Below are positions 1 to 5,107 of a stretch of DNA of 6,714 nucleotides, piece after piece. Source of the stretch: Candidatus Roizmanbacteria bacterium RIFCSPHIGHO2_01_FULL_39_8. Lineage in GTDB: Bacteria; Patescibacteriota; Microgenomatia; UBA1406; GWC2-37-13. Under the pieces are notes generated by a model. It was not told where the DNA came from. It saw nothing but the letters and a program-made list of their open reading frames with translations, and made no database searches. The DNA lies in the NCBI GenBank assembly GCA_001789355.1, contig MFZI01000045.1, positions 6,039 through 12,752 on the forward strand, given 5' to 3'. Position 1 is the first letter of the stretch. Every line of letters begins with the position of its first letter. The position numbers and the translations under genes are program-made.

Positions 1-1218
1 TGCCGCCTCACCTTCAGCTACGTAAAAGTCAAGTTTGTTCGCTTTTGCTATCTCTAAGAGAGTTGATTGTGCTTTCTCCCAGAGCATTTCATCTCCCAGA
101 TATTTCTTGGGCTGCTTTGGATCGCGTAAAGAAATACGAGCCTTGTATTTCATCCCCAGACGATCAAAAAATTCTTTCGTTATTTCGATAAGTTCGGAGT
201 AGAGATCTTTTATCTGTTCCGGTGTACAAAACGAGTGACTATCGTCTTGTGTCACGGATCTTACTCGGGATAAGCCAATCATTTCTCCTGCTTTCTCATC
301 GCGATAGATTGCCGTCGTTTCCATATATTTGATTGGTAGGTCTTTGTAGCTTCGCAACTTTGCTGCATAGATTTGTTGGTGGTGAGGACAATTCATCGGT
401 TTGAGAACCATCTGATCGGATGTTTCCTGACTGTTTACCAGAAAAAGCTCGTCGCCGAATTTATCCCAATGTCCCGATACTTTGTATAGATCATTTTTCG
501 CTATGTGGGGTATCCACACCTTTTGGAATCCTCTTTTGAGGCGGAGTTCTTGGGAAAAATCATTGAGCAGCTCGCGGACAAGAGTCCCTTTGGGAGTAAA
601 AAGAGGAAGTCCTTTCCCGACTAAGTCGGAAAAGGTAAACAAATCTAGCTCTTTTCCAATTTTTCTGTGGTCTCTTTTTTTTGCTTCTTCAAGTTGCCAT
701 AGGTATTTGTTGAGTTCGTCTTTCAACAAAAAAAGGGTCCCGTAAATCCGGGTCAACATTTTATTTTTTTCATTGCCCCTCCAGTAAGCTCCCGCAATTG
801 AAAGCAACTTGAAATGCTTGAGTTCATCCTTTGGGTTTTTACTATGTCCGCCTTTACACAGATCCGGGAAATTTCCCGGATTGTTCTCAGTAATTTTTTT
901 TCCTTCTTTCGCAAATTCGTCAATGAGTTCTAGTTTATAGGGATTATTGGAAAAATCCTTTTTTGCTTGCTCGTCCGATACCACCTTCTCTTCAAATGGT
1001 CTCCATGTTCTTAGAAGCTCGCGCATCTTCTGCTCGATCTTTGGCAGATCTGATTCGGAAACGGACCACTTTCCCATATCGAAGTCTTGATAGAAGCCGT
1101 TCTCAATCGCTGGCCCGATAGCGTTGTGTGCTCCTGGGTACAACTGTTTAACTGCAGCCGCAAGAAGATGAGCGCACGAATGACGCAGATCGTTAAGATA
1201 TTCCTTATCTTTATCCAT
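1..1218 (-). CDS. thrS: Threonyl-tRNA synthetase, TGS-less, 3' end cut by window
   Basis: Class II synthetase that charges tRNA-Thr in the cytoplasm. The first 406 codons are visible. The editing domain has HSCAHLL (His13, His17) and CKGGH (Cys121, His125), matching the HxxxH and CxxxH editing-site pattern of bacterial ThrRS. The catalytic domain shows RIYGT (157-161), MNCPHH with zinc ligand Cys277, motif 2 around YRDE (Arg306) and TQDDSH with zinc ligand His328. The third zinc ligand, motif 3 and the anticodon-binding domain lie beyond base 1. The protein starts directly at the editing domain: the N-terminal TGS domain of E. coli-type ThrRS is absent. An in-frame stop at 1237-1239, with no other ATG between, rules out an upstream extension. 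It lies 7 bases after the thrC stop, so it is probably co-transcribed with thrC under the threonine attenuator. No Shine-Dalgarno is seen; a TATAAT sits 6 bases before ATG. Identification is firm; the missing domain is directly visible. Confidence 0.96.
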   Translation of the reverse strand, partial: MDKDKEYLNDLRHSCAHLLAAAVKQLYPGAHNAIGPAIENGFYQDFDMGKWSVSESDLPKIEQKMRELLRTWRPFEEKVVSDEQAKKDFSNNPYKLELIDEFAKEGKKITENNPGNFPDLCKGGHSKNPKDELKHFKLLSIAGAYWRGNEKNKMLTRIYGTLFLLKDELNKYLWQLEEAKKRDHRKIGKELDLFTFSDLVGKGLPLFTPKGTLVRELLNDFSQELRLKRGFQKVWIPHIAKNDLYKVSGHWDKFGDELFLVNSQETSDQMVLKPMNCPHHQQIYAAKLRSYKDLPIKYMETTAIYRDEKAGEMIGLSRVRSVTQDDSHSFCTPEQIKDLYSELIEITKEFFDRLGMKYKARISLRDPKQPKKYLGDEMLWEKAQSTLLEIAKANKLDFYVAEGEAA

Positions 1219-1224
1219 TTTTTT

Positions 1225-1230
1225 ATTATA
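1225..1230 (-). promoter_or_regulatory. Possible internal -10 element for leaderless thrS
   Basis: A perfect TATAAT on the minus strand overlaps the thrC stop codon and ends 6 bases before the thrS ATG, so transcription would begin at or next to the start codon. No convincing -35 is found 16-19 bases upstream. The site is AT-rich, so chance is possible. It is kept because several other genes in the window show the same spacing. Confidence 0.35.
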
Positions 1231-2518
1231 TAACTTTTAATTGAGTTAAAACTGCATTTTTAAATGCTGGATATGAGTTCTCTACTGAGATTTTTTTCTT
1301 TCTCCTTCTCATAAAGGGAAGTTTGCGCCAGTACGAGTCAAATTTTATCCCGGTTGATTTAAAAATTTCGTCAGCAAATTTGAGAGGCGAAGCCGTACTA
1401 AGAAGCAATGTGGGGCCTTTTGCTTTCACTCTTTTTCCGGCAGCGGCCCATGCCACTGCAGAATGGGGATCTAATAAATAGTGATATTTCTTATACACGC
1501 TTTTAATGGTTTGAATTGTTTGACTATCACTTATCGATGAGGCTTTTATAAGTCGTTTAAGTTCTAAGTGATTGTGTGAAAATAACTCCATGATACGGGT
1601 AAAATTGCTCGGATTCCCCACATCCATAGCATTTGATAAAGTAGAAACCGACTTTTTTGGGATAAATTTCCTCGTAGCCAAATACCTCACTAGGGAGTTA
1701 TTTCTATTCGTTGCAGCCAGAAAAGTGGAAACAGGCATACCGGTCTTATACGCCAATAGACCAGCAGTTATATTTCCCATATTACCTGTTGGTACAACAA
1801 ATTCTATATTACGTTTTTTTAGTCGAGAATAAGCATACCAATAGTAGATAGATTGTGGCAGCAATCTTCCGATATTAATCGAATTGGCTGAAGAGATATT
1901 TAACCATTGTAGCTCTCGATCAATGATGGCCTTTTTAACTAATGACTGACAATCATCGAACGTCCCCTCTACTTCAATAGGTCGCACATTTTTTCCTACT
2001 CTCGTAAGCTGCTCCTCCTGAAGGCTGCTCACCCGTCCTTTTGGAAAAAGTACAAATACGTCGACTCTTCGTGTATCACTGAATGCTTGCGCTACGGCTC
2101 CCCCCGTATCTCCGGATGTGGCTACGAAGAGAGTCATCTTCTGTTTTCTTCTCAGCAGGTAATGATTCATTAATTGAGCAAGAACTCTTGCCGCCACATC
2201 TTTAAAAGAATTTGTCGGACCGTGAAAAAGTTCCAGAACATAATAGGGCCCGACCTGTTTAATCGGAATGGGGAAGTCCAAAGCAGCCTTTGCTATCTTA
2301 GCTAAAGATACGCTGTCTATTTCATCAGACAACCACTTGTTTAGTACCTGATAACCTATTTCTGGCAATGGTTTACCAATAAGATTTCTTATCTCTTGTT
2401 TCGTGAACTTAGGATAGGAGCTCGGGAAATAGAGGCCGGCATCGGGAGCAAGACCCTGAAACAAGGCCGCTTCAAAACTTACCCTTGGTGAACGCTTATT
2501 TGTGCTATATAAAATCAT
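1226..2518 (-). CDS. thrC: Threonine synthase
   Basis: PLP-dependent enzyme converting O-phosphohomoserine to threonine, the last step of threonine biosynthesis. The 430-residue length fits the long E. coli/yeast-type form. The start resembles that subfamily (LYSTNKRS, then VSFEAALFQGLAPDAGLYFP at about 13-32). The Schiff-base lysine is Lys106 in HGPTNSFKD; SGDTGGA (135-141) and the phosphate-cradling PTGNMGN (243-249) follow. A C-terminal STASPLKF (374-381) corresponds to the usual TAHPAKF stretch, with the His replaced by Ser, a mild oddity. The start codon directly follows the seven-T tract of the leader terminator, and the ribosome-binding sequence AGGAGGG lies in the 3' arm of that hairpin. 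It is the first large gene of the thrL-thrC-thrS unit. No homoserine kinase or dehydrogenase gene is in view. The family call is secure. Confidence 0.97.
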   Translation of the reverse strand: MILYSTNKRSPRVSFEAALFQGLAPDAGLYFPSSYPKFTKQEIRNLIGKPLPEIGYQVLNKWLSDEIDSVSLAKIAKAALDFPIPIKQVGPYYVLELFHGPTNSFKDVAARVLAQLMNHYLLRRKQKMTLFVATSGDTGGAVAQAFSDTRRVDVFVLFPKGRVSSLQEEQLTRVGKNVRPIEVEGTFDDCQSLVKKAIIDRELQWLNISSANSINIGRLLPQSIYYWYAYSRLKKRNIEFVVPTGNMGNITAGLLAYKTGMPVSTFLAATNRNNSLVRYLATRKFIPKKSVSTLSNAMDVGNPSNFTRIMELFSHNHLELKRLIKASSISDSQTIQTIKSVYKKYHYLLDPHSAVAWAAAGKRVKAKGPTLLLSTASPLKFADEIFKSTGIKFDSYWRKLPFMRRRKKKISVENSYPAFKNAVLTQLKVI

Positions 2519-2541
2519 AAAAAAACCCTCCTTTCGGAGGG
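2519..2541 (-). terminator. Intrinsic terminator of the threonine attenuator
   Basis: In the transcript (minus strand) CCCUCC (2541-2536) pairs perfectly with GGAGGG (2531-2526) around a GAAA tetraloop, followed by seven U (2525-2519) that run straight into the thrC ATG. Six mostly G-C pairs plus a U-tract is a textbook intrinsic terminator. The 3' arm AGGAGGG is also an ideal Shine-Dalgarno sequence 7-8 bases from the ATG, so the same fold would also hide the thrC ribosome-binding site. Confidence 0.9.
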
Positions 2542-2585
2542 AAATTTGTCATAAAAACAACCCTCCGTTTAGGTTGGAGTGGTTG
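2535..2585 (-). promoter_or_regulatory. Attenuator segments: protector (1:2) and antiterminator (2:3) folds
   Basis: Three competing segments precede the terminator 3' arm. Segment 2, CGGAGGG (2567-2561), is perfectly complementary over 7 bases to segment 3, CCCUCCG (2541-2535), which includes the terminator 5' arm; UUGUU/GACAA in the loop can add pairs. Segment 1 (CAACC at 2585-2581, bulged A2580, CUCC at 2579-2576), inside the Thr codons, pairs over 9 bases with segment 2 (GGAG at 2566-2563 and GGUUG at 2562-2558). A ribosome stalled on early Thr codons would mask segment 1 and free segment 2 to block the terminator. A ribosome reaching the stop would mask segment 2 and allow termination. 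With no translation, 1:2 and the terminator both form. The pairings are read directly; the mechanism is inferred from enterobacterial thr/his/trp attenuators. Confidence 0.85.
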
Positions 2586-2616
2586 TGGTGCAATTTACTA
2601 GTAGCAATTTACTCAT
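2569..2616 (-). CDS. thrL: Threonine-rich attenuator leader peptide
   Basis: A 15-codon ORF, MSKLLLVNCTTTTPT, ending in TAA. Five of its last six residues are threonine (codons ACC, ACA, ACC, ACT, ACC), placed exactly over the first segment of the competing hairpins and immediately upstream of threonine synthase. It is not expected to have a function as a peptide: its translation rate reports the supply of charged tRNA-Thr. It resembles E. coli thrL in role, but its sequence differs and it lacks the Ile codons. An AGGA lies 8 bases before ATG, but the likely -10 overlaps this sequence, so transcription probably starts within about 2 bases of the ATG and initiation would be leaderless. The symbol is used by role, not by homology. 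The three Leu codons and one Val codon sit too far upstream to mask segment 1. Confidence 0.88.
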   Translation of the reverse strand: MSKLLLVNCTTTTPT

Positions 2617-2620
2617 ACTA

Positions 2621-2651
2621 ATTATCCTACAGAAAAATTTTTGAATGTCAA
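2621..2651 (-). promoter_or_regulatory. Promoter of the thrL-thrC-thrS unit
   Basis: A perfect TTGACA -35 (2651-2646) precedes two overlapping -10 candidates: TAGGAT (2629-2624, 16-base spacer) and GATAAT (2626-2621, 19-base spacer). Either would place the transcript start at about 2618-2614, on top of the leader-peptide ATG at 2616. The -35 lies only 17 bases past the end of tRNA-Val, so read-through from that gene is an alternative source of transcript. Confidence 0.7.
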
Positions 2652-2668
2652 GTAAAAAATGTTTGTTC

Positions 2669-2745
2669 TGGTGACCGCTGAGGGACTTGAACCCCCGGCC
2701 TTCACAATGTCAATGTGACGCTCTAGCCAGCTGAGCTAAGCGGTC
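2669..2745 (-). tRNA. tRNA-Val (anticodon GAC), CCA encoded
   Basis: The minus strand folds into a full cloverleaf of 77 bases: acceptor GACCGCT/AGCGGTC, D stem GCTC/GAGC with a 9-base loop, anticodon stem TCACA/TGTGA with loop TTGACAT (anticodon GAC), T stem GGGGG/CCCTC with loop TTCAAGT, discriminator A and an encoded CCA. It reads GUC and GUU valine codons. It lies just upstream of the threonine attenuator and has its own promoter. Confidence 0.97.
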
Positions 2746-2774
2746 ATTCACAAGTTCCGATTTAACGGCATTTT

Positions 2775-2803
2775 ATTATAATCCATACGCCCCGATTGAG
2801 CAA
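2775..2803 (-). promoter_or_regulatory. Promoter of tRNA-Val
   Basis: TTGCTC (2803-2798), a 17-base spacer and a perfect TATAAT (2780-2775) on the minus strand. The predicted start near 2768 leaves a short 5' leader of about 22 bases before the tRNA, to be removed by RNase P. Confidence 0.75.
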
Positions 2804-2819
2804 CTTCTGAAAAAGTAAT

Positions 2820-2834
2820 CTTAACTATAAGATA
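2820..2834 (+). repeat. 15-base repeat, copy 1 (CTTAACTATAAGATA)
   Basis: Exact 15-base match in the same orientation to 5706-5720. At the second site it contains, on the minus strand, the -10 (TATAGT) of a gene. Here no good -35 or start codon accompanies it. The rest of the intergenic stretch between the tRNA-Val promoter and 2923 holds no ORF or other structure beyond a weak AGCCT/AGGCT hairpin (2886-2901). Confidence 0.5.
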
Positions 2835-2923
2835 GCATTTACAAAACACTGTTCTCAGATTGATGTATAAATATACCTTTCATATAGCCTAAAATGAGGC
2901 TAAAATACACACTTGTTATGTAC

Positions 2924-2952
2924 TTGACAATCTTATAGAAAAGTGCTATAAT
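2924..2952 (+). promoter_or_regulatory. Consensus sigma-70-type promoter of the secreted lysozyme-like gene
   Basis: TTGACA (2924-2929), 17 bases, TATAAT (2947-2952): a perfect match to the housekeeping consensus with ideal spacing. The predicted start at about 2959 gives a 49-base 5' leader, nearly all of it the hairpin that follows. It may also drive the trigger factor gene 27 bases downstream of the first gene. Confidence 0.9.
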
Positions 2953-2960
2953 TCAGCTAT

Positions 2961-3007
2961 ATCCTAAGGTTTTTCAAGTTCATCTCGAAAAGCTTTAGGA
3001 TTTTTTT
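2961..3007 (+). terminator. Terminator-like leader hairpin abutting the start codon
   Basis: ATCCTAAGGTTTTTC (2961-2975) pairs along all 15 positions (two G-U) with 2987-3001, loop 2976-2986, followed by six more T (3002-3007) and then ATG. It has the form of an intrinsic terminator at about +45 of the transcript. The only ribosome-binding-like bases, TAGGA (2996-3000), lie in its 3' arm. With almost no RNA upstream there is no room for a classical antiterminator or leader peptide, so it could act as a translation or temperature switch, a 5' stabiliser, or a partial terminator. The fold is seen; the role is unknown. Confidence 0.75.
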
Positions 3008-3562
3008 ATGAGAAAACTAATAATGACTCTCATTCTCACTCTAATTTTTTTAATGCTGGCTTTGCCTACGCACGCCCAAAATGTGGCAGGAAACTCTGCT
3101 GTGATCGCAAGGCTTAGGAGTAAAAATACGGATACAACTTCTGTTATGACGAAAAAGATAGCAATTGCCAGGCTGCTCAAAAAATATAATTCGCCGCTTG
3201 CCGACGAGGTGGACTCTTTTATTTCCGCCTGTGTCACCTATGAGCTTGACTGTTATCTATTACCCTCCATTACCGGACTCGAGTCAACTTTCGGTAAATT
3301 TACCTATCCTGATTCCTATAATCCCTTTGGTTGGGGTGGTGGTCTTATTATGTTTGAGAATTGGGGAAAGGGTATTGAAACTGTCGGAAAGGGACTAAGA
3401 GAAAATTATATAAATAAGGGAGCTGAAACAGTAGAAAAAATAGCTCCCATCTATGCCGCCAGTCCCACGTGGTCCACAAGAGTACAATACTTTATGTCCG
3501 AGTTTAAGCGAGAAGAAGAAAACGTCGCTTTCATTCTGAACCCAAATGGGGTAGAATTATAA
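3008..3562 (+). CDS. Secreted lysozyme-like (putative peptidoglycan hydrolase) protein
   Basis: A 184-residue protein with an N-terminal Sec signal peptide (basic MRK, hydrophobic 5-20, likely cleavage after THA at 23). The C-terminal half (about 58-166) looks like a lysozyme-fold domain. Helix motif LLPSITGLES carries a candidate catalytic Glu92, followed by a YNPFGWGG turn (104-111) and helix GIETVGKGLRENYINKG (122-138). The layout matches glucosaminidase or lytic-transglycosylase-like domains, so a cell-wall cleavage role outside the membrane is inferred, not shown. It is a paralogue of the minus-strand protein at 5108-5704, sharing aligned motifs K(Y)xSPL, LLPxIxxxES, WGWG-type turn, IETVxxGLxxEY. 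The ATG at 3008 was chosen because the signal peptide begins there; it directly follows the leader hairpin and T-tract. The exact family is uncertain. Confidence 0.85.
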   Translation: MRKLIMTLILTLIFLMLALPTHAQNVAGNSAVIARLRSKNTDTTSVMTKKIAIARLLKKYNSPLADEVDSFISACVTYELDCYLLPSITGLESTFGKFTYPDSYNPFGWGGGLIMFENWGKGIETVGKGLRENYINKGAETVEKIAPIYAASPTWSTRVQYFMSEFKREEENVAFILNPNGVEL

Positions 3563-3589
3563 AGTATTAACTCATGCATATTGGACTTT

Positions 3590-4468
3590 ATGTATACATA
3601 TTCGTTGAAAAAACTTCCTAAAAATACTGTCGAAATTTCGGTCCTTCTTCCCAAACAGGACATAGAAAAATATTATTCTGAAGCCTTCAAAAAAATATCT
3701 GCGCAGACCGAGATTCAAGGTTTTAGAAAAGGTAAAGCTCCGAAGCACCTTATAGAAAAACAACTGAAAAGAGAGGTTATCTATGAAGAGATTATTAGAG
3801 GTGCTCTTCCTCAAATCTATGAAGAGATACTTAAGAAGGAACAGCTAAAACCAGTTATCTCCCCTAAGATTGAGCTTGTAAAGGCGAAAGAGAATGAAGA
3901 CTGGGAAGTCAAAATAACGGTGGCGGAAAAACCAGTAGTCAAACTCGCCTCCTATAAAGACATCATCCTTAAAGTGAAGGCTGAGAAAAAAAAGGGAGAT
4001 ATCTGGGTACCCGGGAAAGGCGCGGTTGAAGCAAAAGAGACCAACGAAGTGCGGGAAAAAAAGAAACAGTCGTTACTTAACTCGATACTCGGTGAACTGC
4101 TTAAACAGTCTGAGGCTGAAATTCCTGACCTTATTATCGAGGGAGAGCTTGAGAGGAGACTCTCCAATCTTCTTTCTGATATTCGTAAGATAGGACTTAC
4201 TGTCGATGCATATTTAAAGAGCAAGAATATTACTCAGGAACAACTAAAAAAGAGCTTCCGTAAGGAGATAGAGGATACCTATAAATTGGAGTTTCTTCTT
4301 TCAGAAGTGGCAGACAAGGAGAATATTACGGTAAAACAGGAAGAAATCGATAAGCTCTTCCAAACGATTCAAGATCCTAAGGAGAAGGAGGTAGCGAAGG
4401 CTAATTCTTACTTTTACGCATCGATCTTAAGGAAGCAAAAGACGCTTGATTACTTATTAGGTGTGTAG
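3590..4468 (+). CDS. tig: Trigger factor without PPIase domain
   Basis: Ribosome-associated chaperone that binds nascent chains at the exit tunnel. The N-terminal ribosome-binding domain is clear, with the signature GFRKGKAP (residues 44-51 from this start), where E. coli trigger factor has its GFRxGxxP ribosome-docking loop. The FKBP-type PPIase domain that normally follows is missing: after about residue 120 a short basic linker leads straight into the C-terminal helical arm (IPDLIIEGELERRL, then GLTVDAYLKSKNITQEQL). Total length is 292 residues against about 430 in E. coli. The start is ATG 3590; an in-frame TTG at 3581 would add three residues. It begins 27 bases after the preceding gene. 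No strong Shine-Dalgarno is seen and CATATT (3577-3582) is only a weak -10, so co-transcription with the gene before is the simpler reading. The family call is firm. Confidence 0.93.
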   Translation: MYTYSLKKLPKNTVEISVLLPKQDIEKYYSEAFKKISAQTEIQGFRKGKAPKHLIEKQLKREVIYEEIIRGALPQIYEEILKKEQLKPVISPKIELVKAKENEDWEVKITVAEKPVVKLASYKDIILKVKAEKKKGDIWVPGKGAVEAKETNEVREKKKQSLLNSILGELLKQSEAEIPDLIIEGELERRLSNLLSDIRKIGLTVDAYLKSKNITQEQLKKSFRKEIEDTYKLEFLLSEVADKENITVKQEEIDKLFQTIQDPKEKEVAKANSYFYASILRKQKTLDYLLGV

Positions 4469-4474
4469 TATAAT
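4446..4474 (+). promoter_or_regulatory. Promoter embedded in the end of tig, leaderless arrangement
   Basis: TTGATT (4446-4451), 17 bases, perfect TATAAT (4469-4474). The -10 begins the base after the trigger factor TAG stop and ends 6 bases before the next ATG, so RNA would start at or beside the A of the start codon. No Shine-Dalgarno is present for that gene, in keeping with leaderless translation. Confidence 0.75.
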
Positions 4475-4480
4475 TCTAGC

Positions 4481-5107
4481 ATGAATTCAACTACTATAGG
4501 ATCAAAAAACAAGAAATCGTCCTCCCTATATAACAAAAATCCCATCGAGTCAATTAAGGATATTGGATCTTCCGTAACAAACACAGCCAAAGACCAAGTC
4601 AAGAAAATGGGATCAAGTATCTTTGACCAATTTTTTGGCGGTTCTGCCAGTGAGGATAGATCGGAATTCGAGTACCTCGGATCAACTAGAGAGTTCAAAA
4701 AACAGAATTTGGGTCAGCGAAAAGAGTTTTCGATATTCAACTATCAACAGTACTATGAACAAGAGATCGTGAGAAGGGAAATTAGACAGCTTACTGAACA
4801 GATCAGGAAAGAAATAGAACTTATAAAAAAAGCCGACTCAGCTTTACTTCAGGAGGTCAAAGATATACAAAATCTTACCCTTGAATCACTCCCGGAGAAG
4901 CCCGGAATATACCACATCCGATTTTTCGAGATTATCCTCAGCATCTTAAGGACGTTGCGTACTAAAATTAGCGAGTCGAGGACATGGATGCAAGCGATGA
5001 TATCAAAGAAAAAGAAAAGAGGCTCACTGTTTGCTGCCCGTTCAAAAAGCAAAGGTACTCTTTATTCACTTTCACAAGAATTACAGTCCGCCAGATCCAT
5101 CCAGTAA
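4481..5107 (+). CDS. Uncharacterised DUF5660-like protein
   Basis: A 208-residue soluble protein of unknown function. The first 80 residues are polar, Ser/Lys/Gly-rich and probably disordered. Residues 86-133 form a charged helix (NYQQYYEQEIVRREIRQL and on) with coiled-coil character. A conserved-looking block follows: LPEKPGIYHIRFFEIIL (137-153), SESRTWM (164-170), basic KKKKRG (176-181), and a C-terminal YSLSQELQSARS. The C-terminal half resembles DUF5660, which I recall from memory as confined to CPR bacteria; a profile search would settle it. No signal peptide or membrane span is seen. Its position directly after trigger factor, with a private promoter, hints at a translation- or ribosome-linked role, but this is only inference. 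Its stop abuts the stop of the convergent gene with no base between. Confidence 0.85.
   Translation: MNSTTIGSKNKKSSSLYNKNPIESIKDIGSSVTNTAKDQVKKMGSSIFDQFFGGSASEDRSEFEYLGSTREFKKQNLGQRKEFSIFNYQQYYEQEIVRREIRQLTEQIRKEIELIKKADSALLQEVKDIQNLTLESLPEKPGIYHIRFFEIILSILRTLRTKISESRTWMQAMISKKKKRGSLFAARSKSKGTLYSLSQELQSARSIQ

Noticed and set aside
482..745. Plus-strand ORF of 87 codons
   Set aside because: Lies antisense within the well-supported thrS, and its Ser/Arg/Phe-rich product looks like an antisense shadow.
1572..1832. Plus-strand ORF of 86 codons
   Set aside because: Antisense to the conserved core of threonine synthase, with no independent support.
2625..2628. AGGA as Shine-Dalgarno of the leader peptide
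   Set aside because: Spacing is acceptable, but the bases lie in the probable -10. It would only be used by transcripts starting upstream, such as read-through from tRNA-Val.
2519..2668. T-box riboswitch as the regulator of thrC-thrS
   Set aside because: The leader is only about 100 bases, has no T-box-like conserved block or stem I specifier loop, and a Thr-codon leader peptide with competing hairpins explains it better.
2995..3237. Minus-strand ORF with hydrophobic stretch
   Set aside because: Antisense to the signal-peptide gene; its hydrophobic segment mirrors that coding sequence and it has no promoter or homologue that I recognise.
3581..3589. TTG start three codons upstream for trigger factor
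   Set aside because: ATG 3590 gives the usual short N-terminus of trigger factors and no Shine-Dalgarno supports the TTG.
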